64,000 bases of DNA, from NCBI RefSeq assembly GCF_002900095.1, contig NZ_LLKN01000001.1:434001-498000 (forward strand), written 5' to 3'. The stretch is from Salegentibacter mishustinae (GTDB taxonomy: Bacteria; Bacteroidota; Bacteroidia; Flavobacteriales; Flavobacteriaceae). A model generated the notes under the pieces. It was not told where the DNA came from, searched no databases, and saw only the letters and a program-made list of their open reading frames with translations. Both the position numbers and the translations under genes were made by a program. Positions 25,600-35,024 of this stretch are shown piece after piece. The first letter of the stretch is position 1, and each line of letters starts with the position of its first letter.

Positions 25600-27174
25600 T
25601 TAATTTAATTGTAACAAAATTTCGTTCATCGGTGTATCTCTATCTACTGCAGTTGCTTCGATAGGTAGTGCATCTAATTGTGCCTGTGGATAAGGAAGAT
25701 ATTCATCGTCGGCTGAAAAGTTTCTTCCATCATAACTTAATTCGCCATATTTATCGTGACGAATCATATCATAATATCTAATACCCCATTCCATAGCCAA
25801 TTCCGCAAACTTTTCGTCTAAAACCTGCTGGTGGGTTACACCACTCAAGGCTGGCATACCAGCGCGGTCTCTTACTATATTTACAGCCTCATCTGCTGAT
25901 ATAGCTGAACCGTTGGCGCCAAGTGTTATTGCTTCAGCATACATTAAAAGAACTTCAGCATATCGAATTATGATCATATTCTTCCCAGCACTGTAATTAT
26001 TTCTACCATCTGTAAGTTGAACGGAAGGAAGGTAATGCTTACCACTTGCAAATTTTGCACGTGCATAGTCGTTAATAATATCTCCAGAAGGAGTTGTATT
26101 AGAAACAAATTCCGGCACTTCTACCCCATTGGCTTCAAGATCTGCGATTCCTCTATCGGTAAAAAGCACACTTGTTTCCAACCTGGTTTCCTCATTACGA
26201 TCAATCATAAACTCTATCCATTTGTTGCTAGGCTCATAAAAGCCCCAACCACTCTGTGCATTTTCACGTTCAGGGGTCCAGTTTTGCGGACCAAAGGGTG
26301 CGTATAAATGATACAATTCACCACCGGCTTCTGTCCCATAATCCGAATACTGAATTTCAAGTAAACTTTCGTTACTCAATTCTCCAGGTTTTTTGAATAA
26401 TTGGTAAAAATCTGGGTAAAGAGAAAATTTACCTGAGCTTATAATTGCCCCGGCAGCATCGGCTACCTCCTGGTAGTTTTCTAACTCCTGGTGAGCGAGT
26501 GCCTTAATAGCGTAAGCGGTATATTGTGTAACTCCTCCCTGGATATCTGTACGTTCGTTTGGACGTGCGTCTGGCAAGTTCTCGATAGCTGAATCCATCT
26601 CGTCTGAAATAAACTGCATTACATCTGCTTTAGAGGAAACACCCTGCTCCAATTCTGCTTCAGGCTGGTTGGAAGTAATGATAAATACATCTTCCCAAAC
26701 CCTTGCAAGGTTAAAATGAAGGTAAGCTCTTAGCACTTTAATTTCAGCGATATATTGATCGGCTCTTGCTACATCTTCGGCATCAGCGAATTCTTTAAAA
26801 TTCTCCAGTTGAAGAATTGCAGTATTCATATTAATAATATCATTATAATGTACATTCCAAAGAGAATTGTACATCCAATAATCCTTATTATAAGTGAACA
26901 TATCTGTATCGGCAAAAGGCTGTTGATCTCCCAATCCACCGGCATTTACATCATCACCTCTTACCCCAAGTAGAAGTGGTTCTTCCCATCCTCTTGTTGC
27001 AAATTCGTAATAAGCACCAATTAGTGGCTGGTCCATATTACTGGCATCGGTATAATCAAGATCTCCGGTATTCAACTGTCCTTCCCGTACATCAAGCTTC
27101 TCACTACACGAAGTTACTCCTACGCCAAAGACAAGGCACAGCAGTAAAATTTTAATTAAACTATACTTTTTCAT
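25600..27174 (-). CDS. SusD/RagB family outer-membrane glycan-binding lipoprotein
   Basis: This 524-residue protein has a lipobox (GVGVTSCSEK, Cys near 23) and the SusD helical fold. The N-terminal part has DYTDASNMDQPLIGAYYEFA, TPR-like helices carry AEIKVLRAYLHFNLARVWED near 145, and the C-terminal part has IIRYAEVLLMYAEAI near 400 and ELAMEWGIRYYDMIRHD near 465. SusD proteins form the lid of the SusC transporter and hand glycans to it. It is 10 bp downstream of susC, forming the diagnostic pair. Substrate is not readable from the sequence alone. Confidence 0.95.
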   Translation of the reverse strand: MKKYSLIKILLLCLVFGVGVTSCSEKLDVREGQLNTGDLDYTDASNMDQPLIGAYYEFATRGWEEPLLLGVRGDDVNAGGLGDQQPFADTDMFTYNKDYWMYNSLWNVHYNDIINMNTAILQLENFKEFADAEDVARADQYIAEIKVLRAYLHFNLARVWEDVFIITSNQPEAELEQGVSSKADVMQFISDEMDSAIENLPDARPNERTDIQGGVTQYTAYAIKALAHQELENYQEVADAAGAIISSGKFSLYPDFYQLFKKPGELSNESLLEIQYSDYGTEAGGELYHLYAPFGPQNWTPERENAQSGWGFYEPSNKWIEFMIDRNEETRLETSVLFTDRGIADLEANGVEVPEFVSNTTPSGDIINDYARAKFASGKHYLPSVQLTDGRNNYSAGKNMIIIRYAEVLLMYAEAITLGANGSAISADEAVNIVRDRAGMPALSGVTHQQVLDEKFAELAMEWGIRYYDMIRHDKYGELSYDGRNFSADDEYLPYPQAQLDALPIEATAVDRDTPMNEILLQLN

Positions 27175-27184
27175 AATAATATTT

Positions 27185-30100
27185 TTAGAATTTTAAGTTA
27201 ACACCTACAGTGTAAATTGCAGGAACAGGATATGTTTGCCTGTCTACACCATCTGATACTTCAGGATTGAAACCATTGTAGCTAAAAAAGGAAAACGGCT
27301 TCTCTGCAGTAAAGTAGATTCTAGTTTCCGGAAGTCCATCTGCTACAATATTATAAGCCAATCGAATGTTTTGAATTCGGAAGAAATCTCCATCCTCTAC
27401 CCAGAAATCACTTAATCTCTGGTTCCAGGCTTTACGTAAACCTGCAGAAGAAGGATAAGTATTACTGGTTCCTTCCCCGTGCCATCTATTAATTGCAAGA
27501 TCGGCATCCATATTGGTATCTTGCGTAAAGATAATTTCACCTCTTTTTCTATTTAAGATCTTATTACCGGTTTGACCGTAAAAATCTACAGAGAAATCAA
27601 AGGCTTTATAAGTAACTCCTATATTACCTCCAAAAGTGTACTTTGGAAGGAATGATCCAAGAATCACCCTGTCAGAATCATCTATTACTCCATCGCCATT
27701 TTGATCACGATAAATTAAATCTCCAGGTACAAGGTTGTTTTCTACGGCAACAGGATCTGCTGCAATTTCTTGTTCATTTTGATAAACTCCTACTCTTTCA
27801 TAGCCATAGAAACCTAATAATGGCCCACCTTCAATAGTACGTTGTCTAAATTCAGCTGAACCGGAATCTATATAACCCCTGTCATCCTCAATTTCAAGCG
27901 CCTCATTTTTAAGTGTAGTAAAGTTTGCACCTATTCTAAAGCTAAAATCTTCTGTAACTTGTTGGTTCCAATTAGCTACAAGTTCTAAACCTTCGTTTCT
28001 AATAACTCCAGAATTCCTATCTACACTTCTATTTACAATTGGGATATAAACCGGAAGAATTGCATCTTGCGTATCTCTTATATAGTAGTCGGCATCAATA
28101 GATAGTCTTCTCTTAAATGCCTCAAGATTTAGACCAAAGTTATACTCCTCAATAACTTCCCAGGTATTATTTGAAAACACACTAGTTGAAGTAGTACCGG
28201 TACGAGGTTGATCTCCAATTGGAGCCGTAACAACTTCAATAGTATTAGAACCGGCACTTGGCGCAACATTATCGTTACCTAATTTACCCCAACTGGCTCT
28301 AAGTTTAAAGAAATCTAACACATCATTCTCTGCAAGAAATTCTTCTTCAGAGACTACCCAACCTAAACCAACAGATGGGAAGTATCCCCAGGGATCTAAG
28401 GTGAATTTTGAAGAACCATCGGCTCTAAAAGTACCATATAATAAATACTTGTCTTTAAAGCTATAAGAAACCCTTCCAAAATAAGATAACCCATAAAACC
28501 TTCTACCAATCTCTTCTACATTGTTAGCAAATGAATCCGGATCGGCAAAATCAAGATACCAGCTGGTTTCAAGACCAATTCCCGTAATATCGAAACCTGT
28601 AGCTTCAAATCGGTTACTAGCTTCATCCCTAAAAGAGGCACCAGCCATCACTGTAAGATCGTGGTCTCCAAATGTATCATCATAGGTAAGTACATTATCC
28701 CAGTATTGATTGGAAAAGTTATTATTTTCCCTTTTAATACTAGACCGTCTTTCAAAATTATTACCAAGTGTGTATGGTAAATTTACTTCACGTAGTTCTA
28801 AACTAGAATAATCGTGACTATATGTAGTCTTGATATCTAATTTATCCTCGATTAATTCATATTGCAAGAATGCAGAGGTTAACTGCTTTCTAATTTTTTG
28901 CCTATTCTCATTATAGGTAAGGTCCTGAAAAGGGTTTTGCGTACCTCTATATCCTAATAGTTGAGCATTAGAATAACGTATGGGTCCGGCTTCAGTATTC
29001 ATTTCATCAATAACCGGCATTGTTGGTACCGCGAAATAAGCTCTAAACCACGCGCCATTCTCTGGAGCATACTTGGTAGCATTACTAAAAATAGAATTCA
29101 CTCCCATTTTTAAACGATCGGTTAGGTCTATCTCTACTTTAGATCGAATATTAAAACGTTCGTAATTATTTTTCATATCCAGGATTCCTTCCTGTCCTGT
29201 ATAATTGGCTCCAACTGCATAAACAATGCTTTCACCACCTCCAGAGGCAGAGATACTATGGTTTTGAATCAAGCCCTGTCTAAGTATCTCTTTATACCAA
29301 TCGGTATTCACTGCGGGTACATTGGGATTAATTCGACTACGCCCATATCGCTGTATCGCATTTTCGATAAATTGAGTTTCGGGAGCTGAACCAGATTCTC
29401 TTGCCATAGTAGCAAACTGCTCCGTATTTGCCAACTTTACTACATTTTGGGCACGTTGAAAACCAGTATACCCATCGTATTCAAATTGAGGCTTCTGATT
29501 TTTTCTACCAGATTTTGTTTCAATAATCACAACGCCATTGGCTGCTCTAACACCATAAATAGCGGAAGATGAAGCATCCTTTAGCACGTTTACAGATTTA
29601 ATATCCTTAGTATTAAGGAAATCAATATTATCATATAAAGTACCATCTACCACGTATAACACATTCGTAGCTTCCCCAAAGGTTCCAAGACCTCTAATCC
29701 TTACTGTTGGAGAATCCCCCGGAGCACCAGAGTTCACAATCTGTACCCCAGAAACCTTACCTTGTAAAGATTGCATTACGTTAGCCGTAGGAGTTTTTTC
29801 GATCTCCTCAGCATTTAAACTAGCAATAGAACCTGTTAAGTCCCTTTTTTCCTGAGTACCATAACCAATTACCACCACTTCATCAAGTTGATCTGCATCT
29901 TCCTTTAAGGTAATAGTGTAATCGTTATTCTGACTTACGGTAAATTCCTGTGGAAGAAAACCGAGGAAAGTTACTCTTACGACATCGCCTTCTTCAACAT
30001 TTTCAAGAGTAAAATTTCCGTCAAAGTCGGTTACGTCAAAAATTTCTTTGTCAGTTACCTTTACTTCGGCTCCCGGTAAAGGCATTTCATTTTGGTCCGT

Positions 30101-30187
30101 TATTACACCTGAAATTGTTTTGGCTTCCTGAGCGAATCCAAAACCAGATAAAAGGACCATACAAAGGGAAAATAATTTTAATTTCAT
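27185..30187 (-). CDS. SusC/RagA family TonB-linked outer-membrane transporter
   Basis: This 1000-residue porin has a signal peptide (1-19). A carboxypeptidase-D-like regulatory domain follows (about 23-100: ISGVITDQNEMPLPGAEV and FDGNFTLENVEEGD). The plug domain is at about 105-225, with VVVIGYGTQEKRDLTGS, PTANVMQSLQGKVSGVQI and RIRGLGTF. A 22-strand barrel makes up the rest, ending in an aromatic-rich strand. With SusD it imports oligosaccharides at the expense of TonB energy. There is no N-terminal signalling extension, so regulation is not by an anti-sigma factor. It is the first gene of the PUL operon; the propeller/LuxR regulator lies just upstream. Confidence 0.96.
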   Translation of the reverse strand: MKLKLFSLCMVLLSGFGFAQEAKTISGVITDQNEMPLPGAEVKVTDKEIFDVTDFDGNFTLENVEEGDVVRVTFLGFLPQEFTVSQNNDYTITLKEDADQLDEVVVIGYGTQEKRDLTGSIASLNAEEIEKTPTANVMQSLQGKVSGVQIVNSGAPGDSPTVRIRGLGTFGEATNVLYVVDGTLYDNIDFLNTKDIKSVNVLKDASSSAIYGVRAANGVVIIETKSGRKNQKPQFEYDGYTGFQRAQNVVKLANTEQFATMARESGSAPETQFIENAIQRYGRSRINPNVPAVNTDWYKEILRQGLIQNHSISASGGGESIVYAVGANYTGQEGILDMKNNYERFNIRSKVEIDLTDRLKMGVNSIFSNATKYAPENGAWFRAYFAVPTMPVIDEMNTEAGPIRYSNAQLLGYRGTQNPFQDLTYNENRQKIRKQLTSAFLQYELIEDKLDIKTTYSHDYSSLELREVNLPYTLGNNFERRSSIKRENNNFSNQYWDNVLTYDDTFGDHDLTVMAGASFRDEASNRFEATGFDITGIGLETSWYLDFADPDSFANNVEEIGRRFYGLSYFGRVSYSFKDKYLLYGTFRADGSSKFTLDPWGYFPSVGLGWVVSEEEFLAENDVLDFFKLRASWGKLGNDNVAPSAGSNTIEVVTAPIGDQPRTGTTSTSVFSNNTWEVIEEYNFGLNLEAFKRRLSIDADYYIRDTQDAILPVYIPIVNRSVDRNSGVIRNEGLELVANWNQQVTEDFSFRIGANFTTLKNEALEIEDDRGYIDSGSAEFRQRTIEGGPLLGFYGYERVGVYQNEQEIAADPVAVENNLVPGDLIYRDQNGDGVIDDSDRVILGSFLPKYTFGGNIGVTYKAFDFSVDFYGQTGNKILNRKRGEIIFTQDTNMDADLAINRWHGEGTSNTYPSSAGLRKAWNQRLSDFWVEDGDFFRIQNIRLAYNIVADGLPETRIYFTAEKPFSFFSYNGFNPEVSDGVDRQTYPVPAIYTVGVNLKF

Positions 30188-30411
30188 ACGGTTGAATTTT
30201 TACTGAATTTTAACAGAAAGATACAACTAAGGCTTGTTCTTCCGCAAACGATATAGTACACTACTGCTACATCAAATATATTAAGTCTTTAAATATCTAA
30301 ATAACAGCTATTTAAACTATTTTTGAAGTAAAATTTTAACAGTGATTTAAATCGATGATGTAGTAATGATGTATTGCTATTTTGTTAAAATTAGAAGTTT
30401 AAATTAACAAC
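30188..30411 (-). promoter_or_regulatory. PUL promoter region with repeated TGATGTA motifs
   Basis: Upstream of susC, TGATGTA occurs at 30356-30362 and again at 30367-30373, exactly 11 bp apart (one helical turn). An inverted copy, TACATCA, is at 30268-30274. Repeats phased by one turn on one side of a promoter are typical of activator binding sites. A CGTTTGC-containing stretch at 30242-30255 on the minus strand is a poor match to the -7 consensus. Binding by the adjacent LuxR-type regulator is inferred. Confidence 0.45.
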
Positions 30412-33159
30412 CTAGTAATTTTTGATGAGAAAATTTGTCAAATTCTCCTTCTTATTCAGAGCCATTTTTTTTCGTAATCTGTACCGGTGAACTTCCACTC
30501 CCCTAACTGAAATACCCATTAAAGGAGCAATCTCTTTTGAAGTAAGATTCATTTTTAAATAAGAGCAAAGTTTTAAATCTTTGTTAGTGAGTTTAGGATA
30601 GTTTTTCAAGATATCCTTAAAAAAGTCTTCGTGTAATTCATTAAAGTTAGTTTCAAAAACTTTCCATTCATCTTTATTTTTAATCGCCCTGTTAATCTTA
30701 TTGAGAATGTGCTTCATCTTAAATTCATTAGAGAAACTATTCTTATCCTTATTTAATTCACTTTGAATCTCCATAAGCATTTCATTCTTCTTGGCGGCAA
30801 CCATTGTGGTATTGGCAAGCTCCTTACGTTTAAGGTTTATTTGGCTCACAAGGCGCTCTTTTTCTAAATTATTAATGCGCTCCTGGTGTTCCTTTTCAAA
30901 CTTTTCTTCAAGCAATAATTGATGCTTTTTAAGCTTTAACTGATTAAACCAATAAACCAGGCCTATAAGTGCAAGAAAGATTAAAATATAAACCAGTTTC
31001 ATTAAATTAGAAAGGTACCAGGGTGGCTTTATACTAAAGCCAAAACTGCTCTTCTTAGCAATATTAGCCTGTGGGCCGATCGCTAAGAGTTCTAACTCAT
31101 AATTACCATGATCGAGATTTTGCAGGTTTATCACCCCATTATTTACCTCGCCACTTAGAGTATCTTCACCTCTTAACCTATATTTTAAACCCATAGCCCC
31201 AGAAGTAGGGAAGGAAGTATAAATATTTAGATCTCTTGAACTTTTATAAGGCACCACAGGTTTATTTTCCAGACTAAACCGGCCATCTAAATCAAAGAAA
31301 CCTTTCACCTGTGGTTTGCTTACGTGAATATTTTCTAGATCATTGATATATTTATTCAGGTCAATACGCGCAAAACCATCATTTAAAGCTACGTAGTATA
31401 ATGAGTCTCCATTTTTAAGAATTCTCTCGTAATTTTTTACAAGTCTATTTCCTAAACTTCCGGGAGCAACTACTATGGTCTTGTTAAAATCGGTGAATTT
31501 TAAAGAATTATTTTCGGTATTACTAAACCAATAAGAATTCACATCCTTAAGCAACAGTTTATGCTTTCGGAAAGGTTTCATCTCTTCAAAGATCTCTAAA
31601 GAATCTTTGAAGGAATTATATTTAAACCAGTGATCTCCATTAAATATGGCCAACTGATTATTGATCTCAAAAATATTCGTATTGATGCTATTCCCGCCAT
31701 CTGGGATAGCGATTTTCTCCACAAAGCTGGTTTTTGTAAAATTATCGGTAAATCCAGATCTATAAAGTCCTTCGTAAGGATGGGCGGCCCATAGTGTATT
31801 CTCATCCTCAAAAACCACGTTCTTCACCGGAAAATTTAAACTATCTATTTCATAGATACTGTCACTAGAATGACTGAATTTTCTAATCCCGGTGTAACTG
31901 CTTATCAAATACTCCTTATTAGCATACGGAAGCTCACTAATTTTGAAACTACCGGTGGCTGTTTCTACCGGTATCAAACTATTTCCATCTACATAATAGG
32001 TGCCGGTATTGTGATTTACAAATAAGGTATCATTTAAAATCTCCAGATTCCAGGTATGACCCTCAGCTCCATCTATAATTTGCAGCTCATCATCTACAAA
32101 ATTGTAAACTCCGGTATTACTTGCAAGGAACATTTTATTGTTGTGAAATGCTAGATCGTAAACTGCCCCTAACTCCCCGGTATCATCGGTATAAAATTTA
32201 ACCGGCGAATCAATTTCAATTCGATCAATTCCATTGTCAAGACTTAACCAAATATTCCCATATTTCTCTACAAATCCTAAAACGGTATTATTCTGCAGTC
32301 CGTTATTCCTATTAAGAACTGTATAGGTTTTTTCGCGGCTATCGTAGTTTATCACGCCATTTTTTACAGTACCAAGTAATACCCTATCGTCACCAAATGA
32401 CATTATATGATTTAACTCAGAGCGCTTTAATTCTTGGAGTAAATTACTGTCCTCATAAAGCGAGAACGTTTCATCATTATACTTATAAAGCTTTTCACGC
32501 GTGCCAATTATCAAATCCCGTCCCTGAATGGCCATATCAATAATCATCTCCTCTTCTAAAAGTTCCTGGTTTGGCAACTTCTCCAATTCATTATTAACAT
32601 CTAGAAAATAAAGTCCTTTTTTCCTCAATGCCAGTAAAAGTCGATCTTTATAAACTATCATTTTATTGCTAACCACATTTTGAACAGGTTCTATAGTATT
32701 ATGATCGTACTTATAAATAGCGCCAAAAGACCTGAAATAAATATCTCCCTTAAATTCAAGAATTTCCCAGAACTCTTCACTCTGCATGGCATATTTACCA
32801 AGTTTTGGAATTAAAGATGTATAATACATTTTTCCTGTTTCATCCTTTTTCCAATACCCAAATTCTTTATAAGAACCAGTAAAGATTTTATCTTCATATA
32901 CAAAAACTGAACGTATAATGCTACCGTTAGGCAAAGGAAGAAGCTCCCAGGATTGACCATCATAACTTAATAAGCCTTGATTATTGGCCACGTAAATTAC
33001 GCCTTCTTCATTTACATCAATATCCCAGTTTTGGCTTGCAGCATTATAGCTTGTAGAAGAATAATTATGTATAGGTGGCGTAAGTTGCTGAGAAAAAAGG
33101 TTAGTATACTGAAATACAAAGACAAACAGAGCTATTATTTTAGGAGTAAAGAGCTTCAT
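30412..33159 (-). CDS. Membrane-spanning PUL regulator: periplasmic propeller plus LuxR-type DNA-binding domain
   Basis: This 915-residue protein has a signal sequence (1-23) and a long periplasmic region of two-component-regulator-type propeller repeats (about 40-620). A triple-tyrosine (Y_Y_Y) domain follows near 640-720, one membrane helix near 727-748 and a coiled coil to about 830. The C terminus is a LuxR-type helix-turn-helix (LTNKDLKLCSYLKMNLTSKEI and GISVRGVEVHRYRLRKKM). There is no kinase or receiver domain, so it would sense glycan in the periplasm and bind DNA directly from the membrane. It is the gene directly upstream of susC on the same strand, so it probably controls this locus. 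The mechanism is inferred. Confidence 0.88.
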   Translation of the reverse strand: MKLFTPKIIALFVFVFQYTNLFSQQLTPPIHNYSSTSYNAASQNWDIDVNEEGVIYVANNQGLLSYDGQSWELLPLPNGSIIRSVFVYEDKIFTGSYKEFGYWKKDETGKMYYTSLIPKLGKYAMQSEEFWEILEFKGDIYFRSFGAIYKYDHNTIEPVQNVVSNKMIVYKDRLLLALRKKGLYFLDVNNELEKLPNQELLEEEMIIDMAIQGRDLIIGTREKLYKYNDETFSLYEDSNLLQELKRSELNHIMSFGDDRVLLGTVKNGVINYDSREKTYTVLNRNNGLQNNTVLGFVEKYGNIWLSLDNGIDRIEIDSPVKFYTDDTGELGAVYDLAFHNNKMFLASNTGVYNFVDDELQIIDGAEGHTWNLEILNDTLFVNHNTGTYYVDGNSLIPVETATGSFKISELPYANKEYLISSYTGIRKFSHSSDSIYEIDSLNFPVKNVVFEDENTLWAAHPYEGLYRSGFTDNFTKTSFVEKIAIPDGGNSINTNIFEINNQLAIFNGDHWFKYNSFKDSLEIFEEMKPFRKHKLLLKDVNSYWFSNTENNSLKFTDFNKTIVVAPGSLGNRLVKNYERILKNGDSLYYVALNDGFARIDLNKYINDLENIHVSKPQVKGFFDLDGRFSLENKPVVPYKSSRDLNIYTSFPTSGAMGLKYRLRGEDTLSGEVNNGVINLQNLDHGNYELELLAIGPQANIAKKSSFGFSIKPPWYLSNLMKLVYILIFLALIGLVYWFNQLKLKKHQLLLEEKFEKEHQERINNLEKERLVSQINLKRKELANTTMVAAKKNEMLMEIQSELNKDKNSFSNEFKMKHILNKINRAIKNKDEWKVFETNFNELHEDFFKDILKNYPKLTNKDLKLCSYLKMNLTSKEIAPLMGISVRGVEVHRYRLRKKMALNKKENLTNFLIKNY

Positions 33160-33256
33160 AAATTCAATTTGAGCAGTTTTTGTATAGTTCTAATTTACGG
33201 CAAAAATACATACTTTTTGTACTTTAGAGCTTTCTCAATTACATAAACAACTCTTT

Positions 33257-34942
33257 ATGAAATCTAAAAACGCACTTCCTTTAATTCTTAGCTTTCTTTT
33301 TCTGGCTATTTCTCTTATTTCCTGTAAAAATAATTCTGAAGAAAAAGAATTAGATAAAGACCAAAAGAAGAAGCGTCCCAACATAGTTTTCATAATGACC
33401 GACGATCATGCAGCCCAGGCAATTAGTGCTTACGGGCATCCGGTAAGTAAATTAGCACCTACTCCCAATATTGACCGCATTGCTAATAATGGAGTTAAGT
33501 TCAATAATAATTTTTGTACAAATTCTATTTGCGGACCCAGCCGCGCCGTTATTCTAACCGGCAAACACAGCCATTTAAATGGTTTTAGAATGAATGGGGA
33601 AACCTTTGATGGTTCACAACCTACACTTCCAAAATATCTAAAGGAAGCAGGTTATCAAACAGCACTATTTGGTAAATGGCATTTACACGGTTCTCCCCAG
33701 GGTTTTGATGATTGGAACATTCTTGTGGACCAGGGAAATTATTATAATTCCGATTTTATAAAAAATAAAGATACTACCAGGATTGAAGGCTATGCCACAG
33801 ATATAATCACCGAAATGGGATTAGACTGGCTAAAAAATAATCGAGATAAAGAAAAACCCTTTATGCTAATGGTCCAGCACAAAGCCCCTCACAGAAACTG
33901 GATGCCGGCACTAAGACATATTAATAAATACGATTCTATTGAATTCCCATTACCCAAAAGTTATTTTTCAGATCATAAGGGGCAGGTAGCTGCGCAAGAG
34001 CAGTTACAGACCATTTATAAAGATATGTACGAAGGGCACGATCTAAAAATGACCGTGGCCAAAGGAAGCGATTCTTTGAGGCATAATCCGTGGAAAACAG
34101 ATTTTGAAAGAATGACGAAGGCACAAAGAGACGCCTGGAATAAAGCATATCGACCTAAAAATAATGCTTTCCATGAAGCAAATTTATCGGGCAAAGAGCT
34201 TGACAAATGGAAAGGCCAACGCTATCTAAGAGATTATCTTGCTACCGTAGCCGCAGTAGATGAAGGCGTGGGAAAAATTTTAGATTATCTCGAAGAATCA
34301 GGTTTAGTTGAAAATACTTTAATTGTTTACACCACAGACCAGGGCTTCTATTTAGGAGAAAAAGGATTTTTTGACAAACGCTTTATGTACGAAGAGTCTT
34401 TAGCCATGCCTATGCTGATGCAATATCCCGGTGTTATTGAAGCGGGTAGCGAGATTGATGCGCTTACCCAAAACCTGGATTTTGCGCCAACTTTCCTGGA
34501 TTTTGCCAACGCTGAAATCCCTGAAGAAATGCAGGGTAGATCCCTGCGGTCATTGATGAATAATTCAATCTCAGATGAAGACTTTAGAAATGCCATTTAT
34601 TATCATTACTATGATTTTCCAGCCTTTCATATGGTAAAAAGGCACTACGGCATTAGAACCGATCGGTTTAAGTTAATGCACTTTTATGACGATATTGATG
34701 TATGGGAAATGTATGATCTACAGAAAGATCCTCGAGAAATGAATAATATCTACAATCATCCAGATTATGCCGAGGTTAGAAAAGAACTACATTCCAGTTT
34801 GGATTCCCTTCAGCAAAAATATAATGTTACCGAAGAAGAATTTGCTACCACCCCGGAATCTAAGGTAGATCAGGCCTACAGGAACTTTGCACGAATGGCA
34901 GGAGAAGACCCGGAAAATTATCCCGGTTACAAAAATGAATAG
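33257..34942 (+). CDS. Sulfatase lipoprotein (S1 family)
   Basis: This 561-residue arylsulfatase-superfamily enzyme has a lipobox (AISLISCKNN, Cys near residue 23). The metal-site Asp pair is in NIVFIMTDDHAAQ, and the formylglycine motif CGPSR with Cys near residue 92 is followed by TGKHSHLNG. Further motifs are FGKWHLHG, QHKAPHRNW and YTTDQGFYLGEKG. The Cys must be converted to formylglycine by a maturase, which is not in this window. It removes sulfate esters, most often from marine polysaccharides. It is divergent from the PUL regulator with about 100 bp between starts, so it may belong to the locus. Substrate unknown. Confidence 0.92.
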   Translation: MKSKNALPLILSFLFLAISLISCKNNSEEKELDKDQKKKRPNIVFIMTDDHAAQAISAYGHPVSKLAPTPNIDRIANNGVKFNNNFCTNSICGPSRAVILTGKHSHLNGFRMNGETFDGSQPTLPKYLKEAGYQTALFGKWHLHGSPQGFDDWNILVDQGNYYNSDFIKNKDTTRIEGYATDIITEMGLDWLKNNRDKEKPFMLMVQHKAPHRNWMPALRHINKYDSIEFPLPKSYFSDHKGQVAAQEQLQTIYKDMYEGHDLKMTVAKGSDSLRHNPWKTDFERMTKAQRDAWNKAYRPKNNAFHEANLSGKELDKWKGQRYLRDYLATVAAVDEGVGKILDYLEESGLVENTLIVYTTDQGFYLGEKGFFDKRFMYEESLAMPMLMQYPGVIEAGSEIDALTQNLDFAPTFLDFANAEIPEEMQGRSLRSLMNNSISDEDFRNAIYYHYYDFPAFHMVKRHYGIRTDRFKLMHFYDDIDVWEMYDLQKDPREMNNIYNHPDYAEVRKELHSSLDSLQQKYNVTEEEFATTPESKVDQAYRNFARMAGEDPENYPGYKNE

Positions 34943-35024
34943 TTTTCATAACTAAATAAAGATAGATTAGTAACTATTCCTATTTGTTGGATTTTTTCCT
35001 ATTTTTGGTTCAAATTTCAGAATT

